From: Corallococcus coralloides DSM 2259
GTDB lineage: Bacteria > Myxococcota > Myxococcia > Myxococcales > Myxococcaceae
DNA: 64,000 nt
Direction of reading: 5' to 3'
Assembly: GCF_000255295.1 (NCBI RefSeq)
Contig: NC_017030.1
Location: 10,016,620-10,080,619, forward strand
Of the stretch, positions 41,685 to 50,725 are shown one piece after another. The first letter of the stretch is position 1, and the number at the start of each line of letters is the position of its first letter. Position numbers and translations under genes: made by a program. The notes beneath the pieces are model-generated. The model had not been told where the DNA came from. It ran no database searches and was given only the letters and a program-made list of their open reading frames with translations.

Positions 41685-41693
41685 TTATCCACA
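41685..41693. promoter_or_regulatory. DnaA box at the mnmG stop
   Basis: TTATCCACA overlaps the mnmG stop codon (41685-41687), 84 bp from the box at the rsmG start and in the same orientation. Confidence 0.6.
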
Positions 41694-43526
41694 GCCCTGT
41701 TCCTGATCACTTGACGGCCCCTGCCCCCGCTTGAGCGCGACCAGGAGCAGGGACACCGCGGCGGGCGTCAGGCCCGGAATCCGCCGGGCCTGCCCCACCG
41801 TCCCGGGCCGGTGCGCGGACAGCTTCTCCACCGCCTCCGTACCCAGACCCCGCACGTCCGTGAAGCGGAACGTGTCCGGGATGCGCCAGCGGTCGGACGC
41901 CTCCGCCTCGCGCGCCGCGGCCCGGGCGGCCTGGGCGATGTAGCCCTCGTACTTCACCTCCACCTCCACCTCCTCCGCGACGTCAGGGGTGAGCGCCGGG
42001 AAGTCCTCGCGCTCTTGAGCCAGCTGCGCGTACGTGACCTCCGGGCGCTTGAGCCGCATGGCCAGGCCGGTGCGCTTGAGCCGCGCGACCTCCGCCGTCA
42101 CCGCCTGGGCCCGAGCCTCCGCGCGCTCCAGGGCCTCCTTCGGCAACAGCCCCACGCGATGCCCGTGCCGCGCGAGCCGCAGGTCCGCGTTGCCCTCGCG
42201 CAGCTTGAGCCGGTGTTCGGAGCGGCTGGTGAACATGCGGAACGGTTCATCCACGCCCTTCGTCACCAGGTCATCCACGAGCACCGCGCCGTGCGCCTCA
42301 TCACGGCCCACGACGAGCGCCGGTTCGCCCTTCACCTGGAGCGCCGCCTGGATGCCGGCCCACAGGCCCTGGAAGGCGGCCTCCTCGTAGCCGGAGGTGC
42401 CGTTGAGCTGGCCCGCGAAGAACAGGCCCGCGACGGCCTTCGTCTCCAGCGTGGGGTGCAGCTGCGTGGGCGGCGCGTAGTCGTACTCCACCGCGTAGCC
42501 GTAGCGGACCACCTCCACACGGGACAGGCCCGGGATGGTGCGCAGGAACTCCAGCTGCACGTCCGCGGGCATGCTGGTGGACAGGCCCGCCGGGTACACC
42601 AGCGGCGACGTGGGCCCCTCCGGTTCGAGGAACACCTGGTGCCGTTCGCGAGCGGCGAAGCGCACCACCTTGTCCTCCAGCGACGGGCAGTACCGGGGCC
42701 CTCGCCCCACGATGTCCCCCTGGAACAGCGGCGAGCGGTGCAGGTTGTCGCGCAGCAGCCGGTGCGTCGCCTCAGTCGTCGCGGTGAGGCCGCACATCAC
42801 GGAGGGCCGGCGCGGGAACGGCAGGCCCTGCTCCAGCTGCGTGCGCCAGGACAACGGCCGCACGCCCACGTCCCCCGGCTGCGGAGTAACAGCATCCCAG
42901 TCAATGCTGTCGCGGGACAGGCGCGCGGGCGTGCCCGTCTTGAAGCGGCCCAGCGTGAAGCCGAGTGAATGCAGCGACTCCGATAGACCGCGCGCGGCTT
43001 CGTCTCCCAGCCGGCCGCCGACCTCCTTCTGCTCGCCCACGTGCATCAGCGCGCGAAGGAAGGTGCCGGTGGTGAGGAGCACCGCGCGGGCCACCACCTG
43101 CGTGCCATCCCCCAGCACCACGCCCTTCACCCTCCCCTCTTCCGCGACGACGGCGGCCACTTCGCCCTCGCGCACGGTGAGGTTGGGTTGGGTGAAGAGC
43201 ACGGCCTGCATGCCGGCGGCGTAGGCGTCGCGGTCGCAGAGGACGCGGGTGGCCTGCACGGCGGGGCCCTTGGAGGGATTGAGGATCTTGACGTGCGTGC
43301 CCGCGAGGTCCGCCGCGCGGCCCATCTGTCCACCGAGCGCATCCAGCTCACGCACCAGGTGGCCCTTGGCGGTGCCACCCACGGCGGGGTTGCAGCTCAT
43401 CACGGCGGCGCGCTCGCGCTTGAGCGTCACGCCCAGGGTGGACAGGCCCATGCGCGCGCACGCGAGCGCCGCCTCGCAGCCCGCGTGGCCCAGGCCCACC
43501 ACGACGATGTCGTATCGGAGTTCCAT
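41685..43526 (-). CDS. mnmG: tRNA uridine-5-carboxymethylaminomethyl modification enzyme MnmG (GidA)
   Basis: A 613-residue flavoprotein. Opening MELRYDIVVVGLGHAGCEAA holds the FAD motif; VMSCNPAVGGTAKGHLVREL is the family signature; RFKTGTPARLSRDSIDW and YCPSLEDKVVRFAARERHQV follow. With MnmE it installs the cmnm5 group at tRNA wobble U34; mnmE is 13 kb away in this window. Length and motifs are normal. It is upstream of rsmG with DnaA boxes at the junction. Confidence 0.95.
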   Translation of the reverse strand: MELRYDIVVVGLGHAGCEAALACARMGLSTLGVTLKRERAAVMSCNPAVGGTAKGHLVRELDALGGQMGRAADLAGTHVKILNPSKGPAVQATRVLCDRDAYAAGMQAVLFTQPNLTVREGEVAAVVAEEGRVKGVVLGDGTQVVARAVLLTTGTFLRALMHVGEQKEVGGRLGDEAARGLSESLHSLGFTLGRFKTGTPARLSRDSIDWDAVTPQPGDVGVRPLSWRTQLEQGLPFPRRPSVMCGLTATTEATHRLLRDNLHRSPLFQGDIVGRGPRYCPSLEDKVVRFAARERHQVFLEPEGPTSPLVYPAGLSTSMPADVQLEFLRTIPGLSRVEVVRYGYAVEYDYAPPTQLHPTLETKAVAGLFFAGQLNGTSGYEEAAFQGLWAGIQAALQVKGEPALVVGRDEAHGAVLVDDLVTKGVDEPFRMFTSRSEHRLKLREGNADLRLARHGHRVGLLPKEALERAEARAQAVTAEVARLKRTGLAMRLKRPEVTYAQLAQEREDFPALTPDVAEEVEVEVKYEGYIAQAARAAAREAEASDRWRIPDTFRFTDVRGLGTEAVEKLSAHRPGTVGQARRIPGLTPAAVSLLLVALKRGQGPSSDQEQGCG

Positions 43527-44015
43527 CGCGTCCCGGGGGGTATCACGCCCCGGCGCGTCCGTGGCAAGCCGACCCTGGGGACACCGTCCACCCGGCTGGT
43601 TCCTGCCCTACCTGGGCCGTGGCCCAAACACAGACATGGCCCGGCCAAGTTTGGGAGCACGCGAGGCGGGCAGTGGGAGGGGTAACTACGCCGCCCGCCT
43701 CGCGCGCACCAGTCATCGTGGATCCGCCGAGGGCGCGCCTGACACACCGGTGGCGTCTCTGGCCCTTCGACGGCGATGGCATCCATGGAACCTTGCCCGC
43801 ACGAGTCCCCCGGCCTCTCGTGCCTTCACATGGCGTCGCACACACGGGGGCCGGAAAGCTGCCCAGGCGGTGAGGGCGCATGGGGGGCTCTCGGACTCGA
43901 ACCAGCGAGGCCGGCGGACCCTCCGTGTGCGCGACGGGGAAGGGTATAGCGGGGGGGTCTGACATTCCGGGTTCCAGGCCCCGTTCCAGAGGGGGGGCCC
44001 GGAAGCCGCGCGGCG
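43527..44015. other. 489-bp intergenic region upstream of mnmG, nothing firm
   Basis: No convincing gene is present. The minus strand at about 43890-43915 contains GGTTCGAGTCC, similar to a tRNA T-loop, but the flanking bases do not form a T-stem or acceptor stem, so no tRNA is called. The mnmG promoter should lie near 43530-43600. Confidence 0.45.
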
Positions 44016-44579
44016 TCAGCGGGTGGGGAGGGGGTTCGACCGGCTGGGGCAGTGCACGTTCTCCGGGCAGCGCCCGTCGGACTTCGGGATGCACGCGCCG
44101 CAGCACTCCATCTCATCCGGGCGGCACGCCGGCACGCACGCGCCGCACTCCAACACGCCGCCGCAGCCGTCATCCGCGGTGCCGCACTTCAGTCCCAGCG
44201 AGGCGCACGTGGCGCGCTGGCAGACGCAGCGGTCGTCCACGCAGGACTCGTTGGGTTTGCACCCGGGGGTGCAGGTGCTGATGGGACCCGTGGGCTCCTT
44301 CTTCGGCTCGGCAGGCACGGGCGGTGCGACGCAGCGGCCGTCAGTGCACGTGCCGGCCTGACAGTCGCCGCAGTCGATGAAGCCGCCACACCCGTCCGGC
44401 GTCCGGCCACAGGCCACCATCGCCTGCGAGCACGTGGCCGGCGCGCAGCCATCCAGCGCCACGTTGTCCCGCGACGCGCGCACGGAGCCGCCGCTCGGCG
44501 TGCACGCGCCCCACAGTCCCAATGCCAGACACAGTCCGGCCCACCGGCCCAGGCTCCGCACCACTTCCATGTCATCCAC
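44016..44579 (-). CDS. Cysteine-rich lipoprotein
   Basis: A 187-residue exported protein: RWAGLCLALGLWGACTP gives a signal with lipobox WGAC. The mature region holds about 25 cysteines in repeating short motifs, for example DGCGGFIDCGDCQAGTC, CTPGCKPNESCVDDRCVC and DDGCGGVLECGACVPAC, the kind of small Cys-rich repeats common in myxobacterial secreted proteins. Start is ATG at 44579 or 44570. No partner or enzymatic role is visible; many disulfides suggest an extracytoplasmic structural or binding function. Confidence 0.75.
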   Translation of the reverse strand: MDDMEVVRSLGRWAGLCLALGLWGACTPSGGSVRASRDNVALDGCAPATCSQAMVACGRTPDGCGGFIDCGDCQAGTCTDGRCVAPPVPAEPKKEPTGPISTCTPGCKPNESCVDDRCVCQRATCASLGLKCGTADDGCGGVLECGACVPACRPDEMECCGACIPKSDGRCPENVHCPSRSNPLPTR

Positions 44580-44687
44580 TCCCCGGGGCTCCCGGCTCGG
44601 GAGCCTTGAACGGCCCCATCATGCGCACGCCCGAGACGGATGTCCGGGTCCAAGCACCGGGGCCGGGGCAGGGGAGGGGAGGGTGCC

Positions 44688-45365
44688 TCAGCGCTGGATG
44701 AGCCCGCGAGCGCTCTCGATGCGCTGCGCGGCGGTCCGCGCGTCCTCCTGCTTGCGCGGCGTGGGCACATCCAGTCCGCGCTGCGCCGCGGGCCGGTTCT
44801 CGATGGAGGCCAGCCACCGCTGCACGCCCGGCAGCCCGTCCAGGGACACGCCCGCCCACTCGTGCGAGCGCACCCACGCCCAGTTCGCGATGTCCGCGAT
44901 GCTGTAGTCGCCGGCCAGGTACTCGTGGTCCTTCAGCCGGCTCTCCAGCACCGTGTACAGCCGGCGCGTCTCGTTCTGGTACCGGTCGATGGCCGGCTGG
45001 AGCTTCTCCGGGAAGTAACGGAAGAAGACGTTGGCCTGCCCCTGCATCGGGCCCACGCCGCCCATCTGGAACATCAGCCACTGGATGACTCGCGAGCGAC
45101 CCTTCGCGTCCGTGGGCATCAGCTTGCCCGTCTTCTCCGCCAGGTAGATGAGGATGGCGCCGGACTCGAAGACGGCGAAGTCGCCCTCCGCGCGGTCCAC
45201 GATGGCGGGGATGCGGCCATTGGGGTTGATGGCCAGGAACGCGGGCTGCTTCTGCACGCCCGTGGAGATATCCAGCGCGTGCACGGTGTACGGCAGCGCC
45301 AGCTCCTCCAGCGCCACGGAGACCTTGAAGCCGTTCGGCGTGCCCCACGTATACAGGTCGATCAT
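44688..45365 (-). CDS. Glutathione S-transferase family protein (YfcG/YghU-like)
   Basis: A 225-residue protein with an N-terminal thioredoxin-like domain (MIDLYTWGTPNGFKVSVALE, then FLAINPNGRIPAIVDRAEG and FAVFESGAILIYLAEKTGKL) and an all-helical C-terminal domain (SRVIQWLMFQMGGVGPMQGQ, then YLAGDYSIADIANWAWVRSH). The TPNGFKV active-site segment and GPMQGQ match Nu-class disulfide reductases such as YfcG and YghU. It probably reduces organic disulfides or peroxides with glutathione. It may be co-transcribed with the macro-domain gene upstream (36-bp gap). Confidence 0.9.
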   Translation of the reverse strand: MIDLYTWGTPNGFKVSVALEELALPYTVHALDISTGVQKQPAFLAINPNGRIPAIVDRAEGDFAVFESGAILIYLAEKTGKLMPTDAKGRSRVIQWLMFQMGGVGPMQGQANVFFRYFPEKLQPAIDRYQNETRRLYTVLESRLKDHEYLAGDYSIADIANWAWVRSHEWAGVSLDGLPGVQRWLASIENRPAAQRGLDVPTPRKQEDARTAAQRIESARGLIQR

Positions 45366-45401
45366 GTCACCCTCGCTTCGCGTGTGAAGAGGTGCGCTCG
45401 T

Positions 45402-45863
45402 CTAACGGCGGAAGCGCACCACGCGCACGTCGAAATCGGGGGCGTCTCCCAGGGCCTCGCGCATCAGCTCCAGCGCGCGGTCCTCGTCGAAGCTCCCGGA
45501 GCCCGCGCCGATGATGGGGAACGCCACGGAGCGGAAGCCCTGCTCCTTCGCGCGCTCCAGCGCGTTTCGCACCGAGTCCTGGATGGACCGCGCGGACGCA
45601 CGCCAGAGCATGTTGATGCCCGCGACGTGGATGATGCCCTTGAAGGGCAGGCGCCCCGGCCCGGTCACCACCGCCGAGCCCAAAGGCATGGGCCCCACGC
45701 GCGCGACCTCACGGAATGGCGCCGTACCACCCCGGCGCTTGATGGCCCCGGACACCCCCTGGGGCAAGAGCAGCCACCAGGGGATGATGTTCCGGTTCCA
45801 CGCGTTGACGATGGCGTCCACCGGCTGGTCCAGCAGGTCGCCTTCCACCAGTTGCACGGGCAT
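45402..45863 (-). CDS. Macro-domain protein (ADP-ribose hydrolase-like)
   Basis: A 153-residue macro domain. MPVQLVEGDLLDQPVDAIVN begins the fold; NAWNRNIIPWWLLLPQGVSG is the ADP-ribose loop variant, GIIHVAGINMLWRA and VAFPIIGAGSGSFDEDRALE complete the ligand pocket. Such proteins remove ADP-ribose from proteins or process O-acetyl-ADP-ribose. The ATG at 45863 is the obvious start. It lies upstream of the GST gene on the same strand. Confidence 0.88.
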   Translation of the reverse strand: MPVQLVEGDLLDQPVDAIVNAWNRNIIPWWLLLPQGVSGAIKRRGGTAPFREVARVGPMPLGSAVVTGPGRLPFKGIIHVAGINMLWRASARSIQDSVRNALERAKEQGFRSVAFPIIGAGSGSFDEDRALELMREALGDAPDFDVRVVRFRR

Positions 45864-45903
45864 GGGCGGACTCTAGCGCCCATGCCCAATGACAGACACG
45901 GTC

Positions 45904-48729
45904 TTACGGAGCCGCTGTCGCCTTGGCCGGAGCCGGGGCCTGCTGCTTGGCCGCGTTCGCGAAGTCACCCGCGCGCACGAAGGTCGCCTTGCTGAAGTCC
46001 ACGTGATTGGACAGGGCCTTGCGCACGTCCTCGGGGGTCAGCTTCTGGAGCTTCGCCTCCACGGCCGCGTCGAACGCGAGCGTGCGCCCCAGATACAGGC
46101 CGTCGGCCAGCTGCTGCGCCAGGTTGGCGTCCTGCGCGCGAGCGGACTGGCGGTACTCCAGGAGGCCCGCGCGCGCCTTGTCCAGCTCCTGCGGCGTGAA
46201 GCCCTTCTGCACGGCGCGGGTGACCTCGTCGCGCATGGCGGCCTCCAGCTTCTGGGCGTTCTGCGGCGCGTAGATGGCGTAGGTGAGGAACCAGCCCACC
46301 GAGTCCAGCTCCTCGACGGACACGCTGCTGCCCACGCCATAGGACAGGCCATCCTGCTGGCGCACGCGCGTGGCCAGCCGCGAGTTGAGGAAGCCGCCGC
46401 CCAGCATGAAGTTGCCCATCATCACGCCGGGCCAGTCCGCGTCGTCGTCGCGCAGCTGGAGCAGCTGGCCCGCGAGGAAGTACGCATTGGCCTTGTCCGG
46501 CGTCTCCAGCACCACGGACTTCGGGGCCACCGCCTGGAACGTGCGGGGCACGCGCGCGTAGGGGGCCGGGCTCTTCCAGCCGTCGAGCAGGGTGCCCACG
46601 AGCGAGGTGATCTCCTTCGCGTCGAAGTCACCCACCACCGCGAGCTCCCCGCGCGAGGCGCCGTAGAACTGGCGGTAGAAGTCGCGCGCCTGCTCCAGCG
46701 TGACGGCCTTCGCGTCGGCCAGGCGCTCGTCCAGCGAGGAGATGTAGTACGGGTGGCCCTTGGGGTAGTGCGCGCTCAGCACGCGCCAGAACGCGATGCT
46801 GCCCTGGGGCTGCGGCTCGCTGCGCTGCGACTCCAGCGAGGCCAGCCGCTCTTGCTTGAGGAGCGCGAACTCCTTCGCGTCGAAGGCGGGCTCGCGCAGC
46901 ACCTCGGCCACCAGCTTGAGGACCTCCGGGAGGCTCGAGCGCGGGCACTCGATGGTGACGCTGGCGCCCATCGCGCCGCCGTCCACGCCCACGCGGGCCT
47001 TGAGCTTGTCGAGCGCGTCGTAGAGCTGCTGGCGGGTGTGCTTCTTGGTGCCGCGCATCAGCATGCCGCCGGCGTACGAGGCAGCGGGCAGCTTGCCGTT
47101 CAAGGACTCCGCGGTGCCCCAGCGCAGGTCCAGCGCCAGGTTGACCATCTCCCCGCGCGTCTTCTTGGGGAGCAGCGCGTACTTCACGCCATTGGCCAGC
47201 TCGCCGCGCTGCACGCGCGACTCGATGTTGGCGGGGGAGGGGTCGAAGGCCTCTCCCTGGGCGACAGCGGCCTTGCCCTGGTAGCCGTCCACCATCTTGG
47301 CCACGTCCACCGCGGGCGGCAGCTCCGAGCGGTCCGGCTTGGGCGTGGGCACGAAGGTGCCCAGGGTGCGGTTGGAGCTCTTGAGGTACGCGGCGGCCAC
47401 GCGGGTGACGTCCGCGGGCGTGACGGCCTCGATGCGGTCGCGGTGCAGGAAGAGCAGGCGCCAGTCGCCCACGGCGGCCCACTCGGACAGGAGGATGGCG
47501 GCGCGCTCGGAGTTGTTGAGCAAGAGCTCCGTCTGCTTCGCGAGGGCCGTCTTCGCGCGGCTCACCTCTTCGTCGGTGAAGGGCGTGCGGGAGGACTCCT
47601 CCACGGTCTTGATCAGCGCCTCACGCACGGGGGGCAGGGGCTGATCCTGCCGGGCCTCGACGCTGAAGCCGATGACGCCCGGGTCGCGCAGCTGGAAGTT
47701 GAACGCGCCCGCGCGCGAGGCCTTCTTCGTCTCCACGAGCGCCTTGTAGAGGCGGCCGGACGGCACGTCGCCCAGCACCTGGGTGAGCACGTCGATGGCG
47801 GCGAAGTCGGGGTGGGCGCCCTCGGGCACGTGGTAGACGCTGGAGATGAGCTGGTTGTCGCCCACGCGGCGCAGCGTGACTTCGCGCTCACCGTCCTGGG
47901 TGGGCTCCTGGGTGTACGTGACGGGCACCGGATCCGCGGGCTTCTGGAGCTTGCCGAAGGTGGACTGCACGAGCGACAGGGCCTTCTCCGGCTGGAAGCG
48001 GCCGGCGATGACGAGCGTCGCGTTGTCGGGGCGGTAGTAGCGCCGGTAGAAGGCCTGGAGCCGGTCGATGGGCACGTTCTCCAGGTCCGCCTTCGCGCCG
48101 ATGGTGGCCTTGCCGTAGTTGTGCCAGCGGTACGCGGCGCTCATGGTGCGCTTGAAGAGGATGCCGCGCGGGTCGTTCTCGCCGGACTCGAACTCGTTGC
48201 GCACGACGGTCATCTCGCTGTCGAGGTCCTTCTTCGCGATGAAGCTGTGGACCATGCGGTCCGCCTCGAAGGCGAGCGCCCAGGACAGGTTGTCGTCCGA
48301 CGCGGGCAGGGTCTCGTAGTAGTTGGTGCGGTCCAGCCAGGTGGTGCCGTTGGGACGCGCGCCGCGCTCGGTGAGGGCCTGGGGCACGTTGGGGGTGGTG
48401 GGCGTGCCCTTGAACATCAGGTGTTCAAGCAGGTGCGCCATGCCCGTCTCGCCGTAGCCTTCGTGCTTGCTGCCCACGAGGTAGGTGACGTTGACGGTGA
48501 CGGTGGCCTTGGTGGGGTCCGGGAAGAGCAGGACGCGCAGGCCATTGGGCAGGCGGTATTCGGTGATGCCCTCGACGCTCGCGACAGGGGCCAGGGCGGC
48601 CGGCTTCGTCTGGGCGCGCGCGGCCGAGGAGGCAGCAGGCTTCGGAAGGGGAGCCGGGGCCCGGGCCCACACGGGCGGGGCCGCCACGAGCAGGACAGCC
48701 AGCAGGGCGAGCGGGGTACGACGCGTCAT
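45904..48729 (-). CDS. Secreted M16-family (insulinase-like) zinc peptidase, two-domain
   Basis: A 941-residue exported protein: signal MTRRTPLALLAVLLVAAPPV. The first M16 domain has the inverted zinc motif HLLEH (His99, Glu102, His103) in TGMAHLLEHLMFKG, and NEFESGENDPRG supplies the third ligand. The second half (from about residue 500) repeats the fold without a zinc motif (ALDLRWGTAESLNGKLPAAS), as in fused M16 enzymes where the second copy is non-catalytic. It probably degrades peptides in the periplasm or outside. The ATG at 48729 is chosen because it starts the signal peptide. It is upstream of the macro-domain gene on the same strand. Confidence 0.92.
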   Translation of the reverse strand: MTRRTPLALLAVLLVAAPPVWARAPAPLPKPAASSAARAQTKPAALAPVASVEGITEYRLPNGLRVLLFPDPTKATVTVNVTYLVGSKHEGYGETGMAHLLEHLMFKGTPTTPNVPQALTERGARPNGTTWLDRTNYYETLPASDDNLSWALAFEADRMVHSFIAKKDLDSEMTVVRNEFESGENDPRGILFKRTMSAAYRWHNYGKATIGAKADLENVPIDRLQAFYRRYYRPDNATLVIAGRFQPEKALSLVQSTFGKLQKPADPVPVTYTQEPTQDGEREVTLRRVGDNQLISSVYHVPEGAHPDFAAIDVLTQVLGDVPSGRLYKALVETKKASRAGAFNFQLRDPGVIGFSVEARQDQPLPPVREALIKTVEESSRTPFTDEEVSRAKTALAKQTELLLNNSERAAILLSEWAAVGDWRLLFLHRDRIEAVTPADVTRVAAAYLKSSNRTLGTFVPTPKPDRSELPPAVDVAKMVDGYQGKAAVAQGEAFDPSPANIESRVQRGELANGVKYALLPKKTRGEMVNLALDLRWGTAESLNGKLPAASYAGGMLMRGTKKHTRQQLYDALDKLKARVGVDGGAMGASVTIECPRSSLPEVLKLVAEVLREPAFDAKEFALLKQERLASLESQRSEPQPQGSIAFWRVLSAHYPKGHPYYISSLDERLADAKAVTLEQARDFYRQFYGASRGELAVVGDFDAKEITSLVGTLLDGWKSPAPYARVPRTFQAVAPKSVVLETPDKANAYFLAGQLLQLRDDDADWPGVMMGNFMLGGGFLNSRLATRVRQQDGLSYGVGSSVSVEELDSVGWFLTYAIYAPQNAQKLEAAMRDEVTRAVQKGFTPQELDKARAGLLEYRQSARAQDANLAQQLADGLYLGRTLAFDAAVEAKLQKLTPEDVRKALSNHVDFSKATFVRAGDFANAAKQQAPAPAKATAAP

Positions 48730-48959
48730 GCGGTCCTCGGGGTGCGAAGGAGTGGGCACGGGACTTCTAACCGCTCCACCGGGTCCTCCCATCCCGAGAA
48801 ACCCAGGCCCTCCGGGCAGGCGTCCACCCAGGGACACCCATGGACCGTCCCAGGTCCTGTCCCGCACTTCCAACCTCACAGGTCGTCATGTATCCTGACG
48901 CGGATCCGATGTCAGGATGGGTTGGTAGGAGATTCGCGCGTCACCAGGGAGGGAACGGA

Positions 48960-49349
48960 ATGGCGAAGGCGATGGGCGGGGACCTGATGATTCAGATGCT
49001 GCAGGAGTTCCGCGAGATGCAGGAGGAGTCGAAGGAGCAGTACGCGCGGACCCAGAAGGCGCTGCGGGTGCTCCGCATGAAGTGCCGGGTCGTCTACAGG
49101 AGGACCCGGGTCTTCGCGGATCAGGTGCGCGCCTTCTCACAGGAAGTGGATGGGTTCCGCGACAACATGGGGGAGTTCGCCACGCACGTCTCCGCGCTGG
49201 CGAAGGAGGTGGACGGCGTCAAACGTGTCCAGACGAAGATGTTCGGTCAAATGGGCCGCATGCTGAATCATCTCGCGGATGCCCAGAGCACGGACCGCAA
49301 ACGCATCGACGTCCTGGAAGAGCGCATGGACGGCCCAGGGGAGAACTGA
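48960..49349 (+). CDS. Small coiled-coil protein
   Basis: A 129-residue hydrophilic protein starting MAKAMGGDLMIQMLQEFREM. Almost the whole length is predicted helix with heptad-like spacing, for example EMQEESKEQYARTQKALRV, VDGFRDNMGEFATHVSALAK and TDRKRIDVLEERMDGPGE. No enzymatic motif. A good ribosome-binding site (GGGAGGGAACGG) supports ATG at 48960. An insertion sequence begins two bases after its TGA stop; the stop codon itself lies in the target-site duplication, so the protein is unaffected. Function unknown. Confidence 0.7.
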   Translation: MAKAMGGDLMIQMLQEFREMQEESKEQYARTQKALRVLRMKCRVVYRRTRVFADQVRAFSQEVDGFRDNMGEFATHVSALAKEVDGVKRVQTKMFGQMGRMLNHLADAQSTDRKRIDVLEERMDGPGEN

Positions 49350-49350
49350 G
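49346..49350. repeat. Target-site duplication, left copy
   Basis: CTGAG; contains the TGA stop codon (49347-49349) of the upstream coiled-coil gene. Confidence 0.8.
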
Positions 49351-50700
49351 GGGGTGAGAAAAATTTAACGCTTCTGATGCGTCCAGGGGATGCATAAGCG
49401 CTGCTGTGCGAGCATGAGTCGCCATGGCGGGGCGCAGACGGTCGCGAGTGCGCGTGCTCCGGCCGAAACGGACGCAGGTGCTGGCGGCGCGGACCTACGA
49501 GCAGTTGGTTGACCCAGGTCATCCGGTGCGCGCCGTCTGGGCGACTGTCGAAGCGCTGGACATGTCGGACTTCGAGCGCGCCATCCGTTCGCGTCCACAT
49601 CACGCGGGTCGTTCGGCGGTGGACCCTCGGCTGTTGCTGGCGCTGTGGGTGTATGGGCAGATGGAGGGCCTCTCCAGTGCTCACGCCATTGCGGCCAGGC
49701 TGCGTACGGACGTTGCGTATTGGTGGTTGTGCGGCGGCGTCAGCGTGTCGGCGCATACGCTGTCTTCCTTCATGACGCATTCAGGCCCTGCCTTCCGGGC
49801 GTTGCTGGGCAAGCTGCTGGATGACCTGTGCAGCCGCGGCGCCGTACACCGGCCACGGCGACTTGCGCAGGACGGCACGCGTGTGCGTGCCTCCGCAGGG
49901 GCTGCCTCTTTCCACCGCAAGGCCACCCTGCGGAAGCGGGCAGCGGAGGCGGCTGCCGCCGGCCCGTGCCGGCAGGGCGCGAGCACCAAGGCACGTGCAG
50001 CACGGGAACGCGCTCGGGCCGATTTACAGGCCCGGGCGGCACTCGCGCTCGCTGCATTGCCGGCAGCAGCACGGCGTAAGAAACGTGCGAAGGGGGTCGC
50101 TCATGGCGAACCCCGAGCCTCTCTCACCGACCCACAGGCCCAGGTGATGCGCATGCCAGACGGCGGCTTCCGTCCCGCCTACAACGCGCAGGCGGTCTCG
50201 GACGTCGAGAGCAGGTTGGCATTGGCCGGTCGTGTCACCGATGAAGGGGCGGACTCAGCACAGCTGCTCCCGATGGTGCACTGGGTCGCCCGCGTCCTGG
50301 GACTCAAGCCCGAAGCCTGATTGGTGGACGGGGCCTATCGGAATCTCAAGGTCTTCTCCGCGCTCGAGTCACAGGGCATTCGTGTCTTTTCTCCCTTACC
50401 GGCGCGCAAGAACCTGCTTCCACAGGAGGAGCGGAGCAGGGGCCGACGAGGCGACCCTATCAATGCGTGGCGTGCGCGGATGCAGGCACCCGCAGGCAAG
50501 CGCACCTACGCCCAGCGCGCACCGACGGCGGAGTTGCGCAACGCGCAGGTCAAGGAGCGACAAGGACTGCGCAGGCTTCACGTACGAGGTCGCAAGCGAG
50601 CCGAAGCTGCGTGGTTGCTCTCACTCGTCGCCCACAACCTCCTGCTCGCCATCGCGCAAGGCTGGCTCGACGAGTCTGAAGGTCCATTTTTTCTCACGCC
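49351..50700 (+). mobile_element. IS1182/IS5-like insertion sequence with 5-bp target duplication
   Basis: A 1350-bp element. The left end GGGGTGAGAAAAATTTAAC and the right end (reverse complement) GGCGTGAGAAAAAATGGAC match at 12 of the first 13 positions. It is flanked by CTGAG direct repeats at 49346-49350 and 50701-50705, a 5-bp target-site duplication. It carries one transposase frame, broken by a TGA. The intact ends and duplication suggest fairly recent insertion, directly after the stop codon of the coiled-coil gene. Confidence 0.85.
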
Positions 50701-50704
50701 CTGA
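49424..50704 (+). pseudogene. IS1182-like transposase interrupted by in-frame TGA
   Basis: One frame of 427 codons encodes a DDE transposase: an N-terminal DUF772 region (TYEQLVDPGHPVRAVWATVE, then RLLLALWVYGQMEGLSSAHA), a first Asp in RLAQDGTRVRASAG, and a C-terminal part with VDGAYRNLKVFSAL and RKRAEAAWLLSLVAHNLLLA. A TGA at 50318-50320 splits it after GLKPEA, and the frame continues without loss. The catalytic domain is therefore truncated unless the stop is read through. The frame ends CCC-TGA, in which the last C and the TGA come from the target duplication, so the element has no stop codon of its own. Confidence 0.75.
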
Positions 50705-50705
50705 G
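50701..50705. repeat. Target-site duplication, right copy
   Basis: CTGAG; its TGA (50702-50704) serves as the stop codon of the transposase frame. Confidence 0.8.
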
Positions 50706-50725
50706 CCCTCCACGCGCCTCCTCGC

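Noticed and set aside
43888..43960. tRNA-like T-loop (GGTTCGAGTCC) on the minus strand
   Set aside because: The five-base T-stem does not pair and no matching acceptor or anticodon arm is found at the expected distance, so no tRNA is called.
45889..48987. A 1032-codon plus-strand frame opposite the M16 peptidase
   Set aside because: It is a complementary-strand shadow: its composition (very high Arg, His, Gly, Val) is typical of antisense frames, and the minus strand has a full M16 protein with signal peptide and HLLEH motif.
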